Source: Melioribacter sp.
GTDB taxonomy: Bacteria; Bacteroidota; Ignavibacteria; Ignavibacteriales; Melioribacteraceae
Assembly (NCBI GenBank): GCA_026417975.1
Contig: JAOACD010000007.1
Coordinates: forward strand, 68,994-132,993
DNA: 64,000 bases
Reading direction: 5' to 3'
Part shown: piece by piece, positions 33,365-42,938 of the stretch
Position numbering within the stretch: the stretch's first letter is position 1
Layout of the letters: each line of letters begins with the position of its first letter
Made by a program: the position numbers and the translations under genes
The notes under the pieces: model-generated
Seen by the model: the letters and a program-made list of their open reading frames with translations, nothing else
Databases searched by the model: none
What the model was told of the DNA's origin: nothing

Positions 33365-33911
33365 TAATTATGATTCCTTTACATACAATCTTGTTCAACT
33401 CATTGGACAATTTTCAGATGACATTATAGTTAAAAGAAACAATAAAGTAACAATAGATGAAATTCACCAATTAAAACCAGATAAGATTGTAATATCCCCG
33501 GGCCCTGGAACTCCTGAAGATACTGGTATTACAATAGATGTTATTAAACAATTAGGGCATAAAATTCCTATACTTGGTGTCTGTTTAGGACATCAAACGA
33601 TAGGATACTGTTTTGGTGGTAAAGTAATTAATGCTCCGTATTTAATGCACGGTAAAACTTCTCGAATAATTCATGATGGAAAAACAATCTTCAAAAATGT
33701 AGAACAAAACTTTGAAGCAGGAAGGTACCACTCACTTGTTATTGAAAAGGAAACCTTACCAGAAGTATTTGAATTATCAGCTAGTTCAGAAGATGGTATT
33801 GTTATGGGAATAAGGCATAAAAGTTTTCCACTTGAAGGAATTCAATTTCATCCAGAATCAATATTAACAAAAGTTGGATATCAAATAATAAAAAATTGGA
33901 TTGAACTATGA
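33345..33911 (+). CDS. trpG: anthranilate synthase glutaminase component II
   Basis: Class I glutamine amidotransferase that feeds ammonia to TrpE. The start ATG at 33345 follows GGAGG (33334-33338) by six bases and overlaps trpE; a TTG one codon upstream is not used. 188 residues. LVIDNYDSFTYNLVQ, SPGPGTPEDTG, the nucleophile Cys in GVCLGHQTIGY, YHSLVIEKE and the His-Glu of FHPESIL complete the catalytic triad. The same protein may also serve aminodeoxychorismate synthase, as PabA-type sharing is frequent when only one such gene exists. Confidence 0.95.
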   Translation: MKILVIDNYDSFTYNLVQLIGQFSDDIIVKRNNKVTIDEIHQLKPDKIVISPGPGTPEDTGITIDVIKQLGHKIPILGVCLGHQTIGYCFGGKVINAPYLMHGKTSRIIHDGKTIFKNVEQNFEAGRYHSLVIEKETLPEVFELSASSEDGIVMGIRHKSFPLEGIQFHPESILTKVGYQIIKNWIEL

Positions 33912-34930
33912 TAAAAGAATACATCGAAAAAATTGCCTCTGGTATGAATCTTACTATTGAAGAAGCTTATAATGCAATGAATCATATTATGGAGGGGTCC
34001 TGCAACAATTCACAGATAGCTGGTTTTCTACTTGCTCTTAAAACAAAAGGCGAAACAGCAGAGGAAATAGCAGGCTTTGTAAAAGCCATGCGAAATAAAA
34101 GCATAAAAATAAATACAGAGTACGAAAATCTTATTGATGTTTGTGGTACCGGCGGTGATGGTTCAAATACTTTCAATATTTCAACTGCAGCTGCTTTTGT
34201 TGTTGCGGGCTGCGGAATTAGAGTTGCAAAGCATGGGAATAAATCCATATCTAGTAAATGTGGAAGTGCTGATATATTGAACTATCTTGGTATTAACATT
34301 AATCTATCTCCAGAAGCAGCAAGAGAAGCTTTAGAAAAAATAGGAATTACATTTTTATTTGCCCCCAAGTATCACCCTGCTATGAAATATGCAGCTGAGG
34401 TAAGACGTGAATTAGAAGTAAGAACGGTTTTCAATATTTTAGGTCCACTAACTAATCCTGCAAGCACAAAAAAACAGTTAATTGGTACATTTAATACAAA
34501 AACAGCAGAATTAATGTCACAAGCTGTTCGATATCTTGATATGAAAAAAGTTTGCTTTGTCTGTACATCGGATAATCTTGATGAAATATCCCTTACAGAA
34601 ACTACTAAAGTTATTGAGTATGATCAGAATTCTACTATTAAAAAATATGAAATTAAACCAGAATCATTCGGATATAAAATTATTGATAAAAGTAACATAA
34701 TAAGTAACTCTGTAGAAAAAAATGCTGAAATTATTCTCTCTGTACTTCGTGACAAAGTTAAAAATGATGCATTTTTTGTTGTTTCAGCTAATGCTGCCAT
34801 GGCACTTTACACTGCAGAATATTCCAACGATTTAAATGAATGCATAAAAGCAGCAGAAGAATCAATACTATCTGGCAAAGCTTACGAAAAATTAATTTCA
34901 CTTAAATCTTTTGGAGAACAATTTGCATGA
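33908..34930 (+). CDS. trpD: anthranilate phosphoribosyltransferase
   Basis: Transfers phosphoribose from PRPP to anthranilate. 340 residues, standard. The hallmark VCGTGGDGSNTFNISTAAA near residue 77 binds PRPP pyrophosphate; VAKHGNKSISSKCGSADIL, KYHPAMKYAAEVRRELEVRT and FNILGPLTNPA bind anthranilate and PRPP. ATGA overlap with the trpG stop (four bases) and with trpC, so strict translational coupling is expected. No fusion with trpG, unlike enterobacteria. Confidence 0.97.
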   Translation: MIKEYIEKIASGMNLTIEEAYNAMNHIMEGSCNNSQIAGFLLALKTKGETAEEIAGFVKAMRNKSIKINTEYENLIDVCGTGGDGSNTFNISTAAAFVVAGCGIRVAKHGNKSISSKCGSADILNYLGININLSPEAAREALEKIGITFLFAPKYHPAMKYAAEVRRELEVRTVFNILGPLTNPASTKKQLIGTFNTKTAELMSQAVRYLDMKKVCFVCTSDNLDEISLTETTKVIEYDQNSTIKKYEIKPESFGYKIIDKSNIISNSVEKNAEIILSVLRDKVKNDAFFVVSANAAMALYTAEYSNDLNECIKAAEESILSGKAYEKLISLKSFGEQFA

Positions 34931-35721
34931 ATTTTCTAAACAAAATAGTAGAACAAAAAAAAGAAGAAGTAAAATTCTTAAGAAGCAAATACTCGTATAG
35001 TTTTTTTGCAGAACAAGATTTTTTTAAGTCTAACTCTCTTAGTATAGTCACAGCTATTAATAATAAAGACAGAATTTCATTAATTGCTGAAATTAAAAAA
35101 GCAAGCCCTTCAAAGGGAACTTTAATAGAAAATTTTGACCATTATAAAATCGCATCTATATACATGCAAAATGATGTTGACGCAATTTCTATACTTACCG
35201 ACAAAAATTTTTTCAGTGGTGATATAAATTATTTAAAAGAAATAGCATTAGTTAAAACAAAACCACTTTTAAGAAAAGATTTTATTATAGATGAATTTCA
35301 AATATATGAAGCAAAGGCTTTTGGTGCTGATGCAGTCCTTCTAATTGCTGAAATACTTTCAAAAGAACAAATTAGCTATTTAACTGATACTGCAAAGGAA
35401 TGTGGTCTTGAGGTCTTATTAGAACTACACTCTATTTCACAACTTGATAAAATAGACTTCAACAAAAATAAATTAATAGGCATTAACAATCGCAACCTTG
35501 AAACTTTTGAAGTAGATTTAGAAACAACAAAAATTGTTTCTAAATATTTGCCAAATGATATAATAATAGTTTCTGAAAGTGGCATAAATTCAAAAGATGA
35601 TTTAGAAAAAATAAAAAATTATACTGTTAATGCAATCTTAATAGGTGAATATTTTATGAAATCAAAAAAATTAGAAGAAAGTTTAAAAGAATTTAAGAAA
35701 TACTGCATTATTAACAATTAG
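34927..35721 (+). CDS. trpC: indole-3-glycerol-phosphate synthase
   Basis: Decarboxylating ring closure of CdRP to indole-3-glycerol phosphate. 264 residues; beta/alpha barrel with IAEIKKASPSKGTL (catalytic Lys and Glu), LTDKNFFSGDINYL, LLRKDFIIDEFQI (catalytic Lys), LLELHSI, GINNRNLETFEVDLETT, VSESGI and ILIGEYFM phosphate site. Monofunctional; PRAI is a separate gene immediately after. ATG overlaps the trpD stop (ATGA). Confidence 0.96.
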   Translation: MNFLNKIVEQKKEEVKFLRSKYSYSFFAEQDFFKSNSLSIVTAINNKDRISLIAEIKKASPSKGTLIENFDHYKIASIYMQNDVDAISILTDKNFFSGDINYLKEIALVKTKPLLRKDFIIDEFQIYEAKAFGADAVLLIAEILSKEQISYLTDTAKECGLEVLLELHSISQLDKIDFNKNKLIGINNRNLETFEVDLETTKIVSKYLPNDIIIVSESGINSKDDLEKIKNYTVNAILIGEYFMKSKKLEESLKEFKKYCIINN

Positions 35722-35729
35722 CTTGAGAA

Positions 35730-36347
35730 ATGAGAGTAAAAATTTGTGGTATAACAAATATAGAAGATGCTCTATATTGTTGTAAATTAGGTGCAGATGC
35801 ACTTGGATTCGTTTTTTATAAAAATAGTAAAAGATTCATTGATTACTCTGAAGCAAAAAATATTATAAAAAGTCTCCCTCCTTTTATTTCTAAGGTAGGT
35901 GTCTTCGTCAATACTGATTACAAAGAAATAAACGAAGTTGCTGAAAAGATTGGATTAACATTAATTCAACTTCATGGAGATGAGACTTTTGATTTAGTCA
36001 ATAAAATAAAATTACCTGTTATAAAAAGTTTTAGAATTAAAAATGACTTTGATTTTTCTATTTTAGACAAATATCCTAATTGTTACTATTTATTCGATTC
36101 TTTTTCTGAAAATGAATTTGGTGGCACCGGAAAAAATTTCAATTGGGACCTAATTCCAAATGAACTAAAAACAAAAATTATTTTAGCTGGTGGAATATCT
36201 ACAGAAAATATAGAATTTATTTATAAAAACATAAAACCTATGGCTGTCGATTTATCATCATCAGTAGAAATAACGGTCGGTAAAAAATCCTACGATAAGC
36301 TTAAAAAATTTTTTAGTATTGTAAATAAATTAAGGTTTTCCTATTAG
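35730..36347 (+). CDS. trpF: phosphoribosylanthranilate isomerase
   Basis: Amadori rearrangement of PRA to CdRP. 205 residues, monofunctional barrel. VKICGITNIEDALY with the catalytic Cys, LGFVFYKNSKRFI, LIQLHGDE, the catalytic Asp in YLFDSFSENEFGGTGKNFNW, and ILAGGIS plus VDLSSSVE for phosphate. It begins eight bases after trpC. A 137-bp spacer with a structured element follows before trpB, so trpBA may be controlled separately. Confidence 0.95.
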   Translation: MRVKICGITNIEDALYCCKLGADALGFVFYKNSKRFIDYSEAKNIIKSLPPFISKVGVFVNTDYKEINEVAEKIGLTLIQLHGDETFDLVNKIKLPVIKSFRIKNDFDFSILDKYPNCYYLFDSFSENEFGGTGKNFNWDLIPNELKTKIILAGGISTENIEFIYKNIKPMAVDLSSSVEITVGKKSYDKLKKFFSIVNKLRFSY

Positions 36348-36374
36348 TAAAACACAAAAAAATAAAAAAAAATT

Positions 36375-36447
36375 ATGTACCCCGATGCATACACTCCGTT
36401 CAGGCTCAATCGGACTTTCACACAAATGAAAGTTACGAGAGCCTGAA
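36375..36447 (+). promoter_or_regulatory. structured element between trpF and trpB
   Basis: A compact, GC-richer stretch in an AT-rich spacer. TTCAGGCTC (36399-36407) pairs with GAGCCTGAA (36439-36447); after a two-base bulge TCG/CGA (36410-36412/36436-36438) pairs; then ACTTTCA (36414-36420) with TGAAAGT (36427-36433) around CACAAA. An alternative stem CCGAT/ATCGG (36382-36386/36409-36413) excludes part of it. A frame of 23 codons (36375-36446) covers the element but has no Trp codon and no Shine-Dalgarno. No classical T-run follows. It could be a regulatory RNA for trpBA, or a REP-like element; I do not recognise a known family. Confidence 0.5.
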
Positions 36448-36484
36448 TTATTTATAAAAATTTTATAACAATCTGAGATATAAA

Positions 36485-37696
36485 ATGAAAAACTATACTT
36501 ATCCTGATCAATATGGTAAATTTGGTATTTATGGCGGGAAATTTGTACCCGAAACTTTAATTCCAGCACTCTATGAATTAGAAGAAGCATACAATAATTT
36601 AAAAGAAGATCCATCCTTTATAGACGAATTTAACAATCTTCAAAAAGAATATAACGGAAGACCTACACCATTGACATTTGCTAGTAGACTAACAGAATAT
36701 TATGGAAAAGCTAAAATATATTTAAAGAGAGAAGATTTATGTCACACAGGAGCTCACAAGCTTAATAATGCTATTGGACAGATATCAATTGCAAAAAAAC
36801 TTGGTAAAGAAAGAATCATTGCTGAAACAGGCGCAGGCCAGCATGGAGTAGCAACAGCAACCGTATGCGCAAAATTCGGCTTAAAATGTACTATTTACAT
36901 GGGAGAAAAAGACATCGAAAGACAAAAACCAAATGTATTTAGAATGAAATTGCTAGGAGCAGAAATTATTCCTGTCTACTCCGGTAGCAAAACACTTAAA
37001 GACGCAACTAATGAGGCAATAAGAGATTGGGTAACAAATGTAAAAAATACTCACTATATAATTGGTTCTGTTGTAGGACCTCACCCTTATCCTATGTTAG
37101 TAAGGGATTTTCAGTCTATCATAGGTAAAGAAACTAAAGAGCAAATCCTACTAAAAGAGAAAAAATTACCAGATTATATAGTTGCTTGCGTAGGAGGAGG
37201 TTCGAATGCAATTGGTATTTTTTATCCCTTTATTAATGATAGAGAAGTCAAGCTTATCGGTGTTGAAGCTGCTGGTTATGGTATCAGTACAAACAAACAT
37301 TGTGCAACATTAACTCTTGGTGCTCCCGGAATATTTCATGGAATGCTAACATACCTTCTTCAAGATGAAAACGGCCAAGTTGCTGAAGTTCATTCAATTT
37401 CTGCAGGATTAGATTACCCAGGTGTAGGACCAGAACATTCATTTCTTAAAGATATTAACCGCGTATTATACTCTTCTGTAACAGATGAAGAAGCTTTGAA
37501 AGCAGCTTATTTATTAACTAAACTAGAAGGTATTCTTCCAGCACTCGAAAGTGCGCATGCATTTGCTTACCTAGAAAAATTTATTAAAGAGACTAATAGC
37601 AATGAAATAATTATTGTCAATTTAAGTGGGAGAGGAGATAAGGATTTATCAACCTACATGGAGAAATTTAAGGATAAAGAAAATGAGTTACATTAA
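36485..37696 (+). CDS. trpB: tryptophan synthase beta chain
   Basis: Condenses indole and serine to tryptophan, PLP-dependent. 403 residues, the TrpB1 class. [18 protein letters not shown], the PLP lysine in [55 protein letters not shown] (phosphate loop), EAAGYG and [13 protein letters not shown] at the C-terminus. It starts 137 bp after trpF. Its last 14 bases overlap trpA. The complete alpha-interaction face is expected as trpA is adjacent. Confidence 0.97.
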   Translation: MKNYTYPDQYGKFGIYGGKFVPETLIPALYELEEAYNNLKEDPSFIDEFNNLQKEYNGRPTPLTFASRLTEYYGKAKIYLKREDLCHTGAHKLNNAIGQISIAKKLGKERIIAETGAGQHGVATATVCAKFGLKCTIYMGEKDIERQKPNVFRMKLLGAEIIPVYSGSKTLKDATNEAIRDWVTNVKNTHYIIGSVVGPHPYPMLVRDFQSIIGKETKEQILLKEKKLPDYIVACVGGGSNAIGIFYPFINDREVKLIGVEAAGYGISTNKHCATLTLGAPGIFHGMLTYLLQDENGQVAEVHSISAGLDYPGVGPEHSFLKDINRVLYSSVTDEEALKAAYLLTKLEGILPALESAHAFAYLEKFIKETNSNEIIIVNLSGRGDKDLSTYMEKFKDKENELH

Positions 37697-38477
37697 AAAT
37701 TACATAGAAAATTTAAACAAAAATAGCAGAAAAGCTTTATCAATATTTCTAACTGCAGGATTTCCTTCAAAAAATAATTTCATAGAAATAGCAAGAACAG
37801 TTTTAACTTCTGGGGCTGATATACTAGAGTTAGGAATTCCATTTAGCGATCCTCTTGCCGATGGACCAATAATTCAAACATCTTCAACTATAGCATTAAA
37901 AAACAATACAACAATAAAAGATGTTTTTTATTATACAGAAAAGCTTTCGAACTCTACTAACAAACCAATTATTCTAATGGGCTATGCAAATCCCATTATT
38001 CGTTATAACAAAAATAATTTTATGAAAGATGCTGAAAATGCAGGAGCAAAAGGTTTAATTATTCCTGATGTACCACTTGAAGAATATGATTACTTTTTTA
38101 ACGGCTGCGACACAAACTTAGATATAATTTTACTTACAACTCCTACATCATCAAATGAAAGAATAAAATTAATTGATGAAAAAAGTCGTGGTTTTGTTTA
38201 TTGTGTAAGTGTAACAGGAACTACCGGGATTAAAGATTATTTTACTAAAGAGACATATGAAAATCTTAAAAGAACTTATTCATTAATTAAAAAAAATAAA
38301 ATGATGATTGGCTTTGGGATTTCAAAAGCTGATGATATCATAAATTTTTCTCAATACTGCGATGGAGTGATTGTAGGAAGCAAAATTATAAAATCAATTC
38401 TTGATGGATATAATTATGAAGAGATAGGAAATTTAATTTCAGAGTTAAGTACAGCTTGCGAAATGCATGGAAATTAA
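37683..38477 (+). CDS. trpA: tryptophan synthase alpha chain
   Basis: Cleaves indole-3-glycerol phosphate to indole and glyceraldehyde-3-phosphate. The ATG at 37683 lies within the end of trpB (14-base overlap); an in-frame upstream start would give a foreign 19-residue extension. 264 residues. [12 protein letters not shown], the catalytic Glu and Asp in [51 protein letters not shown] and FGISKADDI plus a [10 protein letters not shown] phosphate loop. Last gene of the operon; terminated by the shared hairpin at 38483-38530. Confidence 0.96.
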   Translation: MSYIKNYIENLNKNSRKALSIFLTAGFPSKNNFIEIARTVLTSGADILELGIPFSDPLADGPIIQTSSTIALKNNTTIKDVFYYTEKLSNSTNKPIILMGYANPIIRYNKNNFMKDAENAGAKGLIIPDVPLEEYDYFFNGCDTNLDIILLTTPTSSNERIKLIDEKSRGFVYCVSVTGTTGIKDYFTKETYENLKRTYSLIKKNKMMIGFGISKADDIINFSQYCDGVIVGSKIIKSILDGYNYEEIGNLISELSTACEMHGN

Positions 38478-38482
38478 ATTAA

Positions 38483-38530
38483 AATAAATGGCTTTGGTAA
38501 AATATGAAAATACTACCAAAGCCATTTATT
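38483..38530. terminator. bidirectional terminator between trpA and kdgK
   Basis: AATAAATGGCTTTGGTA (38483-38499) pairs perfectly with TACCAAAGCCATTTATT (38514-38530), 17 bp with a 14-base loop. It lies six bases after the trpA stop and seven before the stop of the convergent kdgK, so it ends both the trp operon and the receptor-VOC-cupin-kdgK unit. Confidence 0.85.
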
Positions 38531-38536
38531 TATTAT

Positions 38537-39571
38537 TTATCTTTCAACTCTACCCGACCCACTGCTTTTAATCAATTTTTCTACTTCTTCCACACTTACC
38601 ATGTTGAAATCACCAGGTATAGAATGCTTTAAGCATGAAGCAGCAACTGCAAATTCTAAAGCATCTTTAGTACTCTCTTTTGTTAGTAAACCATAAATTA
38701 AGCCACTTGCAAAGGCATCACCAGCACCCACTCTATCTACTATATCAATATCATACTTTCTCGAACGAAATGGGGTTTTACAATCTTTATCATCAAGTAA
38801 AATAGCACTCCAACCATTTCTAGTTGCAGAGTAACTCTCTCTTAAAGTAATAGCAACAGCTTTGAAGTTATAAATATCTTTTAGTTTTTTTGCAACATTA
38901 AAATAACCTTCTTCACTTAATTGACCAGCCTCAACATTAGTAGCTTCTGCTTTTATGCCAAGGCTCTTTTCAGCATCTTCTTCATTTGCTATACAAACAT
39001 CAACAAATTTCATTAAGGGCTTCATTACTGCTTGTGCTTGTTCAGTAGTCCACAATTTTGCCCTAAAATTCAAGTCACAACTAACTGTTACATTTTTTGA
39101 CTTTGCAACTTCACATGCTTCTGTCAATAATTCTTGAGCATTACTACCAAGAGCAGGGGTTATTCCTGTCCAATGAAACCAATCTGCATTCTCAAAAACC
39201 TTATTCCAATCTACTTCACCTTTTTTCATAAGTGAAATTGCTGAATTAGCCCTATCATAAATTACTTTTGAAGGACGTTGGCTAGCTCCAGTTTCTAGGA
39301 AATATATTCCTATTCTCTCTCCACCACGAACAATAAAATCATCTTTAACTCCAAATCTTCTTAAATGATTTACTGCAGCCTGACCTATTTCGTGCTTTGG
39401 TAACTTTGTTACGAAATAAGATTGCAAACCGTAATTGGCAAGCGAAACAGCTACATTAGCTTCGCCACCTCCAAATGTAACATCAAATGATTGTGTTTGA
39501 ACAAATCTTGTAAATCCAGGTGTTGATAACCTTAGCATAATTTCACCAAAAGTTACTACCTTTTTAGGCAT
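38537..39571 (-). CDS. kdgK: 2-dehydro-3-deoxygluconokinase (PfkB family)
   Basis: Phosphorylates KDG to KDPG, the common end of galacturonate, unsaturated uronate and glucuronate breakdown. 344 residues. [48 protein letters not shown] and the PfkB signature [18 protein letters not shown] with the catalytic Asp of GAGD. The ribose-kinase-like loops and [16 protein letters not shown] are typical of KdgK. AGGGGAA is the Shine-Dalgarno. It ends the unit starting with the TonB receptor at 42829 and makes sense at the end of pectin breakdown; the kdgA aldolase is not in the window. Confidence 0.88.
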   Translation of the reverse strand: MPKKVVTFGEIMLRLSTPGFTRFVQTQSFDVTFGGGEANVAVSLANYGLQSYFVTKLPKHEIGQAAVNHLRRFGVKDDFIVRGGERIGIYFLETGASQRPSKVIYDRANSAISLMKKGEVDWNKVFENADWFHWTGITPALGSNAQELLTEACEVAKSKNVTVSCDLNFRAKLWTTEQAQAVMKPLMKFVDVCIANEEDAEKSLGIKAEATNVEAGQLSEEGYFNVAKKLKDIYNFKAVAITLRESYSATRNGWSAILLDDKDCKTPFRSRKYDIDIVDRVGAGDAFASGLIYGLLTKESTKDALEFAVAASCLKHSIPGDFNMVSVEEVEKLIKSSGSGRVER

Positions 39572-39618
39572 AGCTTCCCCTAATTTTTGTTATTTAAGCA
39601 AATTTAATTTAGAAAAAA

Positions 39619-40059
39619 TTATTTATCATATTTTTTAATGACTAGATACTTCAGTTCCTTATCACCAACATTTCTAATTCCGTGCAAACTATTTGGAGGG
39701 CAATAAAAACTTGAGTATGCATTTACAATCTTAGTTTCCCCATCCAAAAAGAATTCGGCAGTCCCTTCTATTACAAAAAAGAATTCATCTTCTTTATGGC
39801 GATGAGGAGCATGTGTAGCTGAATGTGGAGCAACTACACTCAACTTTATCGTTCTTCCATCAAGAAATTCTTTGTCAACGAACCAATATTGATAGCCTAC
39901 CTTTGTTTTCTCAACTTTATCATGTGAAAATTCATTTACACAATTTTCTATATTAAATTTTTTTGTTTTATCAGTGACAGTTTGTGCATTTTCTTCTTGA
40001 GAATAAATTATTACATAAAAGGAAATTATTATTAAGACTAATTTTTTAATCATATTCAT
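39619..40059 (-). CDS. exported cupin-domain protein
   Basis: A 146-residue protein with a signal peptide (KKLVLIIISFYVIIYSQ), so periplasmic. The single cupin barrel has the metal-binding motif 1 HAPHRHKEDEFFFVIEG, i.e. H-x-H-x3/4-E, and motif 2 CPPNSLHGIRNVG with the last His. It lies between an exported VOC protein and kdgK in a pectin locus. KdgF, which opens 4,5-unsaturated uronates, is also a small cupin, so a KdgF-like or other uronate-processing role is possible, but KdgF is cytoplasmic as a rule and the match has not been tested. Function is otherwise unknown. Confidence 0.75.
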   Translation of the reverse strand: MNMIKKLVLIIISFYVIIYSQEENAQTVTDKTKKFNIENCVNEFSHDKVEKTKVGYQYWFVDKEFLDGRTIKLSVVAPHSATHAPHRHKEDEFFFVIEGTAEFFLDGETKIVNAYSSFYCPPNSLHGIRNVGDKELKYLVIKKYDK

Positions 40060-40077
40060 ATTAATATTCCTTTAGAA

Positions 40078-40959
40078 TTATTTTATCATTGGGTTAACTC
40101 TTTTAACAAATTGTAATGGCAAACCATTTATATCTCTCATATTCATAATAGAATCGTTAGACGGGGTTTTATAAATATCATTCACTATAACTGCATTATT
40201 ATTAATCAATTTTTCTTTTATTAATTCAATATTATTTACTGAAAATGCTACATGAAAACTTCCATGAGCAATTTTATTAAAATCAATAACTGGAGAGTTT
40301 GAATGCTGATAGAATTCAAACATTACTTTTTCGTCTTCGCTTGCTATAAAAGTACCAAAAGATGGAGCATCGCCTTTGCGTATGACCTTCATATTAAGAT
40401 TTTTAACATACCAATTCGATTTTTCTCTTGAATCATTAACATTAACTGCAATATGCTCAATAAAAATACCATTTGTTTTTATCATAGGTTTAGTTCTTTG
40501 AACAAATTGTATAGGTAAACCCCAAGGATCTTTCAAAACTAGAACATAATCACCTGAATCTGTCTTACGTATATCACTCAATATTGAAGCACCTTCTGAT
40601 ACTAATTTTTCTTTTATCTGTTGTATATTGGGAACACTAAAAGCAAGATGAAATGAATCATAATTTAAATTAAGTTCGGAAACAGTAGGGAAATCTTTAT
40701 TGTAATTAAATTCAATCATCATATGCAATGCTGAATCTGCTACAAATGCTGAATAATTTGGAGATTCGCTTTCTCTCAGGATCTTCATATTCAAATTTTT
40801 TACATACCATAATGCTGCCGACCTTGAATCTTTTACATTTATACCTATATGCTCAAATACTACCTTTGTATAATTGCTATTAGAATCTGCTATAACTTTA
40901 GCATAAACATTTAACAAATTAACAAACATTATTATCAGTAATAAAAAAAATTTCTTCAT
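40078..40959 (-). CDS. exported protein with two glyoxalase/VOC domains
   Basis: A 293-residue protein with a signal peptide (KKFFLLLIIMFVNLLNVYAK). Two VOC modules in tandem, about 30-155 and 160-290, are clearly duplicated: VFEHIGINVKDSRSAALWYV/IFIEHIAVNVNDSREKSNWYV, then KNLNMKILRESESP/KNLNMKVIRKGDAP, MMIEF/VMFEF, and PWGLPIQFVQR/INGLPLQFVKR. The His and Glu of the VOC metal site (EHIG, MIEF; EHIA, MFEF) are present in both. It follows the receptor gene and precedes the cupin, so it belongs to the pectin operon; ring-opened keto-uronates or aldehyde by-products are possible substrates. Function unknown. Confidence 0.8.
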   Translation of the reverse strand: MKKFFLLLIIMFVNLLNVYAKVIADSNSNYTKVVFEHIGINVKDSRSAALWYVKNLNMKILRESESPNYSAFVADSALHMMIEFNYNKDFPTVSELNLNYDSFHLAFSVPNIQQIKEKLVSEGASILSDIRKTDSGDYVLVLKDPWGLPIQFVQRTKPMIKTNGIFIEHIAVNVNDSREKSNWYVKNLNMKVIRKGDAPSFGTFIASEDEKVMFEFYQHSNSPVIDFNKIAHGSFHVAFSVNNIELIKEKLINNNAVIVNDIYKTPSNDSIMNMRDINGLPLQFVKRVNPMIK

Positions 40960-41011
40960 TATAACTCCTTTTGATTTACAAAGTTAATTAAGTAATCTCG
41001 GGAAAAGATAA

Positions 41012-42829
41012 CTAAAAATTAGTATTAATAGCTGTTCCTACTAGTATTGTTCTACCAGGCATAGGGTATTCATTAATAATTTCATATCTTCTATTTAGTA
41101 CATTATCCAGTTTCATATAAAGATTTATTTGGTTAAACACATCTATCCAGAGAGAAGCATTCAACAAAAAATAACTTTGTTTTTTCTCATTAGGCTTTAG
41201 AGTAGTATAAAGGTTCGAGATGTTTTTGAAGTTAACATTAAAAGTAAAAATCTTATAACTATAACTTGCTTCGAAAAATAATTGCTGTTGGGGTACACCA
41301 ATTAATTTTTCCGAACTTTTTAAATAGCTATAATTAGCACTTAATGATAAATTTTTTGCAACATTAAATTTAGATTCCAATTCAAAACCACGATTAGTTA
41401 TGCTTTTTATATTTTGATTCTGGATATTTGGATAGATACCAACCATATTAATAAAATCTTTCCCCTCAATTAAATATAAAGAACCATTCAAAAACAATGT
41501 GCTTTTCAAAGGCTCAGTTTTAAATCCAACTTCGTAACTCCACAATCGTTCTGGCTTTAAATTTATATTAGCTCCAAACAAAAACAGTTCATTTAATGTT
41601 GGACTTCTAAAACCTTCCGATATAGAAGCATAGACAGAAAAATTATTACTAGAATTATAACTTAAACTAAATTGAGGAATAAATAGGGAACCATAAACAG
41701 AGTGATGGTTCAATCTCAACCCACCATTTACAACATAACTGTTCATAATCTTTTGACTAAACAGAAGGTATACAGCTTTTTCTGAAACACTCTTGTCAAT
41801 TATGGGGAAATTAAATCTTGCTTTACCTGTATATCTTTTAACTTCCACCCCCAAAGATGTGACGTTATTATCAAATAATTCAAAACTTTCATTAAATATC
41901 AACCCTAGAATATTATCATTAGAATGGAATCCATCATAAATATCATGTACACCGTTATTAAAAAAAACTAATAACGAGCCTTCATATTTGCCAAATTTAT
42001 TTCTCAAATTTAAAGATGAATTTACTCTAGTAACATTGGTCCAAACAGAATTATTCAGGTACGGATTTGATATAGGACCAGGATTAAAAACTTTAGAAGA
42101 ATTTAGATATGTATTAAAACTTAGTGACCATGAAGTGTTGAAAATAAACTCAGCATTATAAATGCCTGATATTGACTTAGAGCTTGAGGATGGGCGATTA
42201 TCGTTAGAATAATCGCTAGTAATAGAAAAATAATTTTTAAAGGAACCCTTTTTAAAACTAATAGAACCCTTTATTTTGTATGTATCAAAAGACCCATAAT
42301 TTAAGTCCGTTGAAATATTAAAGCCTTCTGGTTGATGTTTATTAGTCGTTATATAAATAAGTCCTCCCATTGCATTCGTTCCATATAAAACTGAAGCTGG
42401 ACCACGCACTACTTCAACAGCAGAAATTTCAGAGGATTGATAAACATCTGATATTGGATGACCAAAAATGCCTGCAAACTCTGGTCTACCATCAACTACT
42501 ATTAGAGTTTGTTGCATGCCATTTATTCCTCTAATTGAAATTTTACCAGAAGCATTAGAACCTATTCCAAATCCTTTAATGCCACTTTCTGTGACAAAAA
42601 GTCCAGGAGTTCTACCACTAATGGAAGATAACAGAGCTGGTTTAATATCTTGTTTAATTTCTTTTTCGGAAAAAGCAGAATATGAATTAGTAAAAATTCT
42701 CAATAATTGTTCAAACTTTGTTGCTGTGACAGTAATTTGATTTAACTCAAAAGTTTTTGCACTGTCACTCTGAGCATTTATAAAAAGAAATGGGAAAATC
42801 AAAATGAAACTAAGTAAATTTATTATCAT
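41012..42829 (-). CDS. TonB-dependent receptor (short, BtuB-like size)
   Basis: A 605-residue outer-membrane receptor. After the signal peptide a plug domain (about 30-160) shows ITVTATKFEQLL, ISIRGINGMQQTLIVVDGRP and VEVVRGPASVLYGTNAMGG, followed by a 22-strand-type barrel that ends with ILVGTAINTNF. No carboxypeptidase-like N-terminal domain and no SusD partner. It opens the unit receptor-VOC-cupin-kdgK. The substrate is presumably an oligogalacturonide, unsaturated disaccharide or a metal-chelate; the position in the pectin cluster is the only evidence for an oligosaccharide. About 108 bp of non-coding DNA separate it from the GH28 gene. Confidence 0.9.
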   Translation of the reverse strand: MIINLLSFILIFPFLFINAQSDSAKTFELNQITVTATKFEQLLRIFTNSYSAFSEKEIKQDIKPALLSSISGRTPGLFVTESGIKGFGIGSNASGKISIRGINGMQQTLIVVDGRPEFAGIFGHPISDVYQSSEISAVEVVRGPASVLYGTNAMGGLIYITTNKHQPEGFNISTDLNYGSFDTYKIKGSISFKKGSFKNYFSITSDYSNDNRPSSSSKSISGIYNAEFIFNTSWSLSFNTYLNSSKVFNPGPISNPYLNNSVWTNVTRVNSSLNLRNKFGKYEGSLLVFFNNGVHDIYDGFHSNDNILGLIFNESFELFDNNVTSLGVEVKRYTGKARFNFPIIDKSVSEKAVYLLFSQKIMNSYVVNGGLRLNHHSVYGSLFIPQFSLSYNSSNNFSVYASISEGFRSPTLNELFLFGANINLKPERLWSYEVGFKTEPLKSTLFLNGSLYLIEGKDFINMVGIYPNIQNQNIKSITNRGFELESKFNVAKNLSLSANYSYLKSSEKLIGVPQQQLFFEASYSYKIFTFNVNFKNISNLYTTLKPNEKKQSYFLLNASLWIDVFNQINLYMKLDNVLNRRYEIINEYPMPGRTILVGTAINTNF

Positions 42830-42938
42830 TTTACTTCACTCAAAGTTAATTTGGGAAAATGAAGAAAATACTTTCAAAATTTAATTTAAAAGATGTTATA
42901 ATGAAAAATAAGCTTTTAATTAACTTAATATATTAGCA

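Noticed and set aside
36375-36446. 23-codon frame as a second leader peptide before trpB
   Set aside because: No Trp codon, no Shine-Dalgarno, and no terminator with a T run after the stem. Kept only as part of a structured element.
37626-37682. N-terminal extension of TrpA by 19 codons
   Set aside because: The extension is unlike TrpA, is the out-of-frame trpB end, and the ATG at 37683 gives a normal-length protein.
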